Part shown: one piece after another, positions 29,080 through 34,954 of the stretch
Numbering within the stretch: position 1 is the first letter of the stretch
Layout of the letters: each line of letters begins with the position of its first letter
DNA from: a virus
DNA: 34,954 nt
IMG/VR virus record: IMGVR_UViG_3300028025_001215
Coordinates: 1 to 34,954 of that record
Strand: one strand, 5' to 3'
Notes under the pieces: generated by a model
What the model was told of the DNA's origin: nothing
Database searches by the model: none
Seen by the model: the letters and a program-made list of their open reading frames with translations, nothing else
Translations under genes and position numbers: made by a program

Positions 29080-29249
29080 TGTGTTTCCTCTGCGGGTTCT
29101 GGTTGATTGCCTTCAGCCACCCACTTTAAATAGGCTTGGTAATCGGTGTTAGCGGGGTCAAAAACAAAAACAATCGTATGACCATTAGTTTCTGTTTTGC
29201 TTGCGCCGCTTACTTCATTTGTGTAAACACTTTTAATTAGTTTATACAT
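29076..29249 (-). CDS. 57-residue phage protein between fibre genes
   Basis: ATG at 29249 directly follows the stop of the upstream fibre gene. The product starts MYKLIKSVYTNEVSGASKTE and continues TIVFVFDPANTDYQAYLKWV, ending with an acidic Pro/Glu tail (NQPEPAEETQ). The 'F.P.N.DY..YL.W...GN.p.p' motif is common in small phage proteins placed beside fibre genes, some annotated as fibre-assembly or hypothetical. Short but with a convincing conserved pattern. Confidence 0.65.
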   Translation of the reverse strand: MYKLIKSVYTNEVSGASKTETNGHTIVFVFDPANTDYQAYLKWVAEGNQPEPAEETQ

Positions 29250-30470
29250 TTATAACTCCGCAGAAAATCCAACATAACCAGACCCACTTGTCGTTCTTAA
29301 AATTCCAGCTTGACCAGCAGTTCCACTAATTTCAGTATTGTTATAAATAGTGCAAATTGATGTGCTTGCAACATCAACATTAAAAGTTGTAATGCTTTGA
29401 GGATTGCTATTTCTATAAAAATTATAATAAGCACCATTGTTGTAATACAAAGAAGGTGCAGTTCTCATTGTTACAGGAAAATAAATTATCCAAGATGCTT
29501 GTGATGATGTGTAATTCCACCCAATTCCAATTTCACCTGTTCCTTTTGACACCATGTAAAAATACCTCTGACACATAGCAAGTTCCGCAGAATAAGGGCG
29601 GTAATCAAACGATGTTGCGGTACTGCCTTTTTCTAGTTGTACGCCTGTGATGTAGAAGGTTGCGCCATTTGTGCCGACTACGCTTGTTGCGCCTGTGGCT
29701 GATAAATAATTTGCGCCAGCCCATGAACCAGCAGTTCCGCTATATGTTGTTCCTGTGCCAAGATTAAAATAAACAAATATACCAGTAGCATTAGTTGTTA
29801 ACCAAGTTCCACTAGTGTCTCCAGCAATAGTTATGCTTATTGTTGTCCATGTATTCGCAGAAGAAATTGTGTAAGTAAATGGGTAACTACGATTGCCAGC
29901 ATTATTTTGTAATGCACCACCAAATGTTCCTGTTAATGACGAATAAACCCTAAACGACAAAGTAACGGCAGAGGCAGAAGCAGAACCCCATGCTAAATCA
30001 GCAATGTTAAATCCTTCAACTGCTTGTTGAACCACAAAATAATCTGATGCTCCACTTGAATAAGCCGATAAAGAAGTAATTTTTAGGCTGTTTATAAATC
30101 CTGATGGTGCAGTCGTAGATTGCTGTGCTGAATACTTTGATGCTTGAGAAAGACTACATTTCCATCTATCAACAGAATACTGACCATCAGTAGGAGTGAT
30201 AGAAGCCCCCGCATTACGCTGGTCAATCACCATCGCACCATTGATGATGCGGTTCTTAAAGCCGTAGTAACCAGTACTTGTTCCTGTACCACCGTAAGCC
30301 TCTGGAACAGTACCAGAAGATATAGCGCTACCACTTATGCCTGTGCTAGATGCTGTAGTCAACATCGTGCCACTTGTGGCGGGTAGTGTGACTGTGACTG
30401 TTCCCGCTACCGCAGGTGCAGATAGGGTTACTGCCCCAGATGTATCGCCATTAACAACAATGCTTGCCAT
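29250..30470 (-). CDS. Tail fibre with jelly-roll/carbohydrate-binding-like region
   Basis: A 406-residue protein. The first 65 residues are fibre-like (VTLPATSGTMLTTASSTGIS; VPEAYGGTGTSTGYYGFKN). From residue 72 comes the widely seen module KNRIINGAMVIDQRNAGAS ... YSVDRWKC, a beta-sandwich ending around GVQLEKGSTATSFDYRPYSA, often read as a carbohydrate-binding jelly roll. The C-terminal 110 residues (AMCQRYFYMVSKGTGEIGIG to YVGFSAEL) are a second small beta domain. Likely attaches to surface polysaccharide. GGAAAAA precedes the ATG. Confidence 0.87.
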   Translation of the reverse strand: MASIVVNGDTSGAVTLSAPAVAGTVTVTLPATSGTMLTTASSTGISGSAISSGTVPEAYGGTGTSTGYYGFKNRIINGAMVIDQRNAGASITPTDGQYSVDRWKCSLSQASKYSAQQSTTAPSGFINSLKITSLSAYSSGASDYFVVQQAVEGFNIADLAWGSASASAVTLSFRVYSSLTGTFGGALQNNAGNRSYPFTYTISSANTWTTISITIAGDTSGTWLTTNATGIFVYFNLGTGTTYSGTAGSWAGANYLSATGATSVVGTNGATFYITGVQLEKGSTATSFDYRPYSAELAMCQRYFYMVSKGTGEIGIGWNYTSSQASWIIYFPVTMRTAPSLYYNNGAYYNFYRNSNPQSITTFNVDVASTSICTIYNNTEISGTAGQAGILRTTSGSGYVGFSAEL

Positions 30471-30479
30471 AATTTTTCC

Positions 30480-31250
30480 TTAAACAACAACCCAGCGACT
30501 ACCGCTAGAAACAGTTACAGCTTGACCTGATGCCACGGTGACGGGTCCTGATGACATAGCACTATACCCAGCCGCAATCGTATAGCTTGTAGACACTGTT
30601 TGGCTGTTCACCACAATACCATTTAATGCTACTGGGACTGATGCTTGTAACTCACCAGTGCTTGGCTTGTATAGCAACTTAGCGTTGCCAGTATAGAGCG
30701 TAGTTGCTGAACCTGATGTTGCATTTGCAAACAATGGGTACAAATTACTTGCTGTGCTTGTGTCGTTGCTTAGGCTTGCGCCACCCACTGGGTTCCATGC
30801 GGCGGATGATCCGCTATAGCCTTCAAACTGATTAGTAGTAGTGTTGTAGCGCAACATGCCCGTGACGGGGCTGCCCGGCTGTTGACCCGTTGTACCTTTG
30901 CTAATCAGCAAGGCCCCGGTTGAACTGAACGTAGAGTCTAAGGTTGCAGTCAAAGCGCCTGTAACAGCTACCGTTCCAGTCACTGCTAATGAAGTGCCGG
31001 ACCAAGTAAAGTTGGCAGAACCAGACAAAGAACCAGAGCTATTGAACTGAACTTGTGTGGTAGAACCACCAATAGCACCTGTGCCTTTAGATGCTAAGGT
31101 CTGAACAGTACCGCCAGAATCTTTATAAAAAAGCTTTCCGTCATTAGTGTTGATTGCCAACTCGCCATTTGCAAGGTTTGTATTTACAGGAACAGCTGAT
31201 GCCGTAGTGCTGTAGTACAGCTGAATTGGTGTATAGCCTGTTGCTGACAT
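30480..31250 (-). CDS. Tail fibre-like protein
   Basis: A 256-residue protein. ATG at 31250 forms a TAATG overlap with the preceding fibre gene, whose last codons provide GGAGG at the right distance; the longer frame to 31304 only reads that gene out of phase. The N-terminal block TPIQLYYSTTASAVPVNTNL, then GELAINTNDGKLFYKDSGG, is a well-known phage fibre module. Next are shaft-like repeats (LAVTGTVAVTGALTATLDST), GMLRYNTTTNQFEGYSGSSA, and a final small domain ending ASGQAVTVSSGSRWVVV that resembles other phage fibre tips. Confidence 0.87.
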   Translation of the reverse strand: MSATGYTPIQLYYSTTASAVPVNTNLANGELAINTNDGKLFYKDSGGTVQTLASKGTGAIGGSTTQVQFNSSGSLSGSANFTWSGTSLAVTGTVAVTGALTATLDSTFSSTGALLISKGTTGQQPGSPVTGMLRYNTTTNQFEGYSGSSAAWNPVGGASLSNDTSTASNLYPLFANATSGSATTLYTGNAKLLYKPSTGELQASVPVALNGIVVNSQTVSTSYTIAAGYSAMSSGPVTVASGQAVTVSSGSRWVVV

Positions 31251-33481
31251 TAGAATGTTCCTCCGGAAATGCCACCTGTTATTGCACCAGTTGCAGCATT
31301 GCAAGTGATTAATGAATTTACCAATTCAGGCAAATTGCCAGTGGTTGCAGTAACAAAAGTTAAGTAATTTGTTGCACCAGAAGATGCCGCTGTAATTCCT
31401 ACGTTTGTAGCATTAGTTGCATTGGTCACGGCAGTTGAACCAATTACTGCAACAACTTCTGCACCAGTTGCTGCCGTAAATGCACTAGTACCATTACCAT
31501 ATGCTAAACCGGTAAGTGTAGCTACTCCAGTTCCGCCATTGCCTACAACCAATGTGCCTGCTAAAGTAATTGCACCTGTTGTGCCTGTGGCAGGTGTTAA
31601 GCCTGTCGTACCTGCACTAAATGATGTTACACCGCCTGTAGATGCTTGCCAACTTGCAGTTGTGCCATTACTTGTAAGTATATACCCATTAGCACCAATA
31701 CCTAATCTTGTAGCACTATTAGTGCCGTTGCCAATAATTAGATCGCCTGTTGTAGTAATCGGTGATAAAGCATTAAATGCTGCTGATGCAGTTGCTTGAC
31801 CCGTACCGCCTAAGTTAATAGCAACTGGGTTAGTTAAGCTGAATTGTGTGCCTGTGAGTGTTAATCCTGTGCCTGCTGTGTATGCACCAGAGCCTGAGAA
31901 CTGTATCCATGTTACAGGGCTTGTGCCTACAACAGTGACTGGGTCAGTCTGAACCCAACCGGTGTTGCCATACAAAGTCCCGTTGACCACAAATGTAAAG
32001 TCGCCACTTGCCATCTCAGCGGCAGTATCAAAGTCTGTCGCACGAGTTAATACTGTGCCACCTGTTGCCCATGTATAAATGCCATTGTTGGCTTGTGTGG
32101 CTTCATTCTTAATCAACAACCGGTCACCATTAACCAGTGTGTAGCCATCCAAAGTGGTCAACGCCACTGACAAAGTAAGAGTAGCGCCTACGCCTGCTGT
32201 ACCATTGTTGTAAGTTACTGTGCCACCAGTAATAGATGCAAGTGTCCCAGTAGTAGCAGCTGCACAAGCTGCATGGACATGAAGTCCTTCAGCCACAGCA
32301 TCCACATACTGCTTGGTTGCTAATTGCAATGCAGATGTTGGATCTTGTGTAACCGTTACTGATGTAAGACCGTCTAATGTTAGTGAAGTAGCGCCTAGTG
32401 CAACGTTTGTTGTGCCTAACGTCACTGAAGAATTGGTCAAACTAGCATTTGCAATGTTGGTTAACGTATTTGTCGACCCACTGATTGATGTACCTGCAAG
32501 CGTTGTAATCGTTGCACCTAGTGCAACCGACGTTGACCCAATTGTGATTGAACTATTGGCTAATTGACCATTGCTAATGGTGCCACTTAGATCTGTTGTA
32601 GGTATGGTTGCAGATGCAGTCATGGCTGATGTGCCATTACCTACAACATACCCTGTAAGTGTGTTTGCGCCTGTACCGCCACTAGCAGCGCCTAACGTAC
32701 CATCTAAAGACACGCCACCTGCTGTTGCAGATGATGGTGTGAGACCTACTAATGTCGTTTGGAATGATGTAACACCACCAGCCAATGAGAACTGATTCCA
32801 ACCTGTTAGCGTATAGCCTTCGTATGAATTTAGACTAGTGTTGTACCGAATAGTTCCAAGTAAGTCAATTCGCTGTGCAGAACTACCATTCGGGATAGTA
32901 ACTCCACCATTGCCAGGAATGATCGGATTGGATGCCAGACCAATCACAGGCGAAGTATCACCATTACTTACCGTCGTTTGATTTGATGTCCCTGCGATGG
33001 TCACAGGGGTTATCGTTGTACCACCTGAGGTAGCCATCAGGCCTGTGCCTGTAGTTCCAGCCAATGCAGACAACAGACCGGTTACAGAAAGTACAGGATT
33101 ACCTGAAACGCCACTTCCATTAGTAATGCTCAAACCTGAAGTTGTTGAGAATGTGCGGTTAGCAACTGTATTTGCTGCTGTCTTAGCAATAAAGCCATTA
33201 CCAACAGTCTCTAAAGATGCAGATGTTCCGTTTAGTGCAATCTGCAACTGACCTTGAGCACCTGTGTCAGTAAGACCAATGCCTGTGCCTACGGCAAAAT
33301 ATCGGCTGTTAGGAAGTGACGGTGTATTGTTGACAGTGACAAAAGTCTGAGTCAGCGTAGGGCTGGAAACAAAATCACTGACCGTAGTTTGAATGGTCTG
33401 ACCATTCTGTACAACCGGAACTAGTTCCGCACCTGTAAGGGCAGAACCAGTTGGTAGTTGTGAAATTCTTACATTTGACAT
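31250..33481 (-). CDS. Long repetitive tail fibre protein
   Basis: A 743-residue fibre. The N-terminus (NVRISQLPTGSALTGAELVP, VVQNGQTIQTTVSDF) is a common virion-attachment module. Shaft segments follow, with internal repeats: residues 236-290 match 617-671, and residues 309-324 match 350-365. Residues 376-530 are a known phage module (LQLATKQYVDAVAEGLHVH; GYTLVNGDRLLIKNEATQAN; NGIYTWATGG). The C-terminus reads TGAITGGISGGTF, and its final GGAGG also serves the next gene. First and longest of the fibre set; probably the one joined to the tail. Confidence 0.9.
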   Translation of the reverse strand: MSNVRISQLPTGSALTGAELVPVVQNGQTIQTTVSDFVSSPTLTQTFVTVNNTPSLPNSRYFAVGTGIGLTDTGAQGQLQIALNGTSASLETVGNGFIAKTAANTVANRTFSTTSGLSITNGSGVSGNPVLSVTGLLSALAGTTGTGLMATSGGTTITPVTIAGTSNQTTVSNGDTSPVIGLASNPIIPGNGGVTIPNGSSAQRIDLLGTIRYNTSLNSYEGYTLTGWNQFSLAGGVTSFQTTLVGLTPSSATAGGVSLDGTLGAASGGTGANTLTGYVVGNGTSAMTASATIPTTDLSGTISNGQLANSSITIGSTSVALGATITTLAGTSISGSTNTLTNIANASLTNSSVTLGTTNVALGATSLTLDGLTSVTVTQDPTSALQLATKQYVDAVAEGLHVHAACAAATTGTLASITGGTVTYNNGTAGVGATLTLSVALTTLDGYTLVNGDRLLIKNEATQANNGIYTWATGGTVLTRATDFDTAAEMASGDFTFVVNGTLYGNTGWVQTDPVTVVGTSPVTWIQFSGSGAYTAGTGLTLTGTQFSLTNPVAINLGGTGQATASAAFNALSPITTTGDLIIGNGTNSATRLGIGANGYILTSNGTTASWQASTGGVTSFSAGTTGLTPATGTTGAITLAGTLVVGNGGTGVATLTGLAYGNGTSAFTAATGAEVVAVIGSTAVTNATNATNVGITAASSGATNYLTFVTATTGNLPELVNSLITCNAATGAITGGISGGTF
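31469..31633 (-). repeat. Fibre repeat copy 2 (residues 617-671)
   Basis: Codes for a segment beginning GVTSFSAGTTGLTPATGTTG and ending YGNGTSAFTAAT. It matches the copy at 32612-32776 in the same gene, with conserved GVTSF, GLTP, GTL, GNGGTG/ASGGTG, LTG and GNGTSA. A diverged intragenic duplication. Confidence 0.7.
32612..32776 (-). repeat. Fibre repeat copy 1 (residues 236-290)
   Basis: Codes for a segment beginning GVTSFQTTLVGLTPSSATAG and ending VGNGTSAMTAS; partner of the copy at 31469-31633. The amino-acid pattern is more conserved than the bases, so it is an old duplication or modular acquisition. Confidence 0.7.
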
Positions 33482-33482
33482 A

Positions 33483-33854
33483 TTATGGCGAAAGATTATC
33501 CAAGTTTCCGTCTAGATCATCTTCGGATGTCTCAGGTGCTATACCAAACTCACCCGGTGTTCCTGTAAGATCATACGGCGTAGGGTTGTTCACAATGTTC
33601 GGATCGGAAGTGATTGCATCTTGATATTCTGCAATATCAGCATCGGGTCTAGGAAATCGTAATGAGATCCTTTCAGATTGACGAGCAGGTAGCCTATAAG
33701 GATCGAACTGATCCGAGCAACCATCGCCACAAACTCTGATACCAGGAATATTACCATCAGGCCGAATATCCGAGTACGGTACTTTACGCTTACAACGATC
33801 ACAGATCGCAATGCTAAGTACTGAATTGCCTCGAGTATTAAGCCATAAGGGCAT
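33483..33854 (-). CDS. Zinc-ribbon-like phage protein
   Basis: A 123-residue protein. Residues 18-46 hold two cysteine pairs (ICDRCKRKVPYS and RVCGDGCSDQFDPYRLP), a probable structural zinc site. Next is SLRFPRPDADIAEYQDAI and an acidic tail (TSEDDLDGNLDNLSP). This small family is widespread in short-tailed phages, between the tail-accessory gene and fibre genes, with no proven function. Two bases after the preceding stop. Confidence 0.8.
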   Translation of the reverse strand: MPLWLNTRGNSVLSIAICDRCKRKVPYSDIRPDGNIPGIRVCGDGCSDQFDPYRLPARQSERISLRFPRPDADIAEYQDAITSDPNIVNNPTPYDLTGTPGEFGIAPETSEDDLDGNLDNLSP

Positions 33855-33856
33855 TA

Positions 33857-34915
33857 TTACCTCGTATAGTAACTGATGTTAGGCGCATAGTAGATCGGTG
33901 ACTTATCACGTTCTTCTTGTTCTGCCATCGCCCAATATTTCTCTGCCTGTTGTTCACAGTACTGAATTCTGCCGGCTTCTACACTTGGCAATTCCATCGC
34001 CATCTGATGTGCCAACATGTTCTGAATTGCCAAATACCACCTTTGTGGAATCTCAATCTCGCCATACAGTGAGCCTACATCTTGTACTTGACGGCTTACC
34101 CACAACTCCAACTGTGGCTGAATGCTGTTTGGCACTGGCCATAGTTCCATGTTTGGTTGTGGAATCGTACGATTAAACCAATACTGTAAAGGCCTAAGTG
34201 CTGTAAAGCTGCGGTTTGGCAATGATGAATAGTCATCTCTATTCATGCGCGACATGTTAATTGCCAACGGCATAGTGCCAAATACAACTTGATAGAAGCC
34301 CATGTTCACACCAGAAGATTGCTTAATCCTCCAATACGGCTGTGTCACAGTAGGCTGTAAGTCATAGTAAATCCATGTGCCTGATTCCCATGTAGTAGCA
34401 CCGGGGCTATACAAAGTGGTCCATGTTGTATTGTCTGTAGAGTACTGAATATCAACAGTAACTGAACCACTTACAGCAGGCAATATGCCTATTGTTGTGA
34501 TCATTACAGGATTGCCTGACCCGTTGTTAATGCCAATGTAACCAGTATTTGATGTTAACAAACAAGTTGCATCACCTACACCGTTAAATGCATTTAGTGT
34601 GACGCCTGATGAGCTATAGGCTCCAGTGCTAACTGCAGTAAGGGTTCTGTAGTTAGCATTTAGCACATCAACTGTGCCAACAGGTAAATAGTAGTTTTGC
34701 TGATCAGGTATTAAGCCAACAATGACTTTGTCAATACACCAATACTGAATGCCAAGGTTTACTAAATTAGAAAGTAAATAGTAAAGCGATTGTTTAGATG
34801 CGGCAACTTGCTCTGATGTCAATTCTTCGGCAAGTTTGCCTGCACGACGAGCACCACTGTCAATAAGATTCTGAACAGTAATGACTGTCTGACCAACTGT
34901 TCCTGAAGTTGACAT
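33857..34915 (-). CDS. Head-tail adaptor / tail accessory factor, P22 gp4-like
   Basis: A 352-residue protein. The N-terminal helices (TVQNLIDSGARRAGKLAEEL, ASKQSLYYLLSNLVNLGIQY) and the C-terminal helices (EIPQRWYLAIQNMLAHQMAM, ERDKSPIYYAPNISYYTR) fit P22 gp4-type tail accessory proteins that bind under the portal. The middle (about residues 90-215: YSSSGVTLNAFNGVGDATCL; VTVDIQYSTDNTTWTTLYSP) is a beta-sandwich insertion resembling a discoidin/F5-8-like domain, possibly exposed on the virion. AAAGGA precedes the ATG. First complete structural gene from the right edge. Confidence 0.83.
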   Translation of the reverse strand: MSTSGTVGQTVITVQNLIDSGARRAGKLAEELTSEQVAASKQSLYYLLSNLVNLGIQYWCIDKVIVGLIPDQQNYYLPVGTVDVLNANYRTLTAVSTGAYSSSGVTLNAFNGVGDATCLLTSNTGYIGINNGSGNPVMITTIGILPAVSGSVTVDIQYSTDNTTWTTLYSPGATTWESGTWIYYDLQPTVTQPYWRIKQSSGVNMGFYQVVFGTMPLAINMSRMNRDDYSSLPNRSFTALRPLQYWFNRTIPQPNMELWPVPNSIQPQLELWVSRQVQDVGSLYGEIEIPQRWYLAIQNMLAHQMAMELPSVEAGRIQYCEQQAEKYWAMAEQEERDKSPIYYAPNISYYTR

Positions 34916-34924
34916 TATGTTCCT

Positions 34925-34954
34925 TTACCAGCCAGGAACAAAAGGTGCGCCTAC
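34925..34954 (-). CDS. C-terminal end of a virion gene (partial at right edge)
   Basis: The minus strand at the right edge is open for nine codons (VGAPFVPGW) before TAA at 34927-34925, nine bases before the adaptor start. The tight spacing and same strand fit the end of another structural gene, probably from the head or portal group. Too short to identify. Confidence 0.45.
   Translation of the reverse strand, partial: VGAPFVPGW

Noticed and set aside
31469-32776. Regularly repeated DNA in the long fibre gene, considered as a CRISPR-like or intergenic array.
   Set aside because: The repeats are in frame, diverged at base level, irregularly spaced and conserved as protein; no spacer structure is present.
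1-34954. Search for tRNA genes, insertion sequences, integrase and attachment sites.
   Set aside because: No cloverleaf-like segment, transposase, recombinase or flanking repeat was recognised by eye; the nearly gap-free gene layout leaves little room for them. A tRNA scan would be needed to exclude a small tRNA formally.

Overview
The window is a piece of a double-stranded DNA tailed-phage genome (or an assembled uncultivated phage). It has no ribosomal RNA, no tRNA that I can see, and almost no non-coding DNA. Genes are packed head to tail, very often with ATGA or TAATG overlaps. P22-type tail-accessory and tail-hub proteins, with no tail tape measure or sheath gene, point to a short-tailed (podovirus-like) phage. 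The M15 endolysin, the three-helix holin and sigma70-like -10 boxes suggest a Gram-negative host. The small early proteins, with 'PVAW ... PLYTTPPQ ... WVGLT' segments, look like those of freshwater proteobacterial (perhaps betaproteobacterial) phages. That host guess is inference from pattern memory, not a search.

Region 1 (1-3146, + strand) is an early accessory block: the end of a membrane protein gene, then ten small genes chained by overlaps. Several share short mix-and-match segments, and the last is a MazG-like pyrophosphohydrolase. Region 2 (3147-9555, +) starts at a promoter and holds a CDKHVVKMILES-type protein (sometimes labelled pyrimidine dimer glycosylase), a dCMP deaminase, a possible DNA-binding protein, a family A DNA polymerase with proofreading domain, a Cas4/RecB-like nuclease, a VRR-NUC nuclease and an SNF2-type helicase. 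Region 3 (9556-13025, +) starts at a second promoter nearly identical to the first. It carries a nucleoside deoxyribosyltransferase, a YfbR-like HD 5'-nucleotidase, a DUF6378-like protein, a divergent ThyX, and small unknowns including a protein with a DUF2325-like C-terminus. Regions 2 and 3 together make and remodel the dNTP pool and replicate DNA.

Region 4 (13006-34954, - strand, converging on region 3) is the virion and lysis block. Read in its own direction from the right edge it has: a head-tail adaptor/P22 gp4-like protein, a zinc-ribbon protein, five fibre-like genes including one with an S74 self-cleaving chaperone, a lysis cassette (several small membrane proteins, holin, M15 endolysin), a second adaptor-like protein, another fibre-like protein, a P22 gp10-like hub, and finally large low-complexity proteins likely to be internal or ejected virion proteins. 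Terminase, portal and capsid genes are not in the window, and neither is a recognisable primase.

The most striking item sits inside the tail genes at 19269-20656: an acyl carrier protein with an intact DSL phosphopantetheine site, joined by an ATGA overlap to a beta-ketoacyl-ACP synthase that keeps the full Cys-His-Lys-His active site. It is flanked by two small proteins in the same overlapping run. A phage-encoded fatty-acyl or polyketide-like condensing unit expressed with virion genes is the best candidate here for an undescribed system. Other points of interest are the repeated promoter/operator box, the shuffled early-protein modules, the divergent ThyX, and fibre genes whose C-terminal SGGTF codons double as the ribosome binding site of the next gene.
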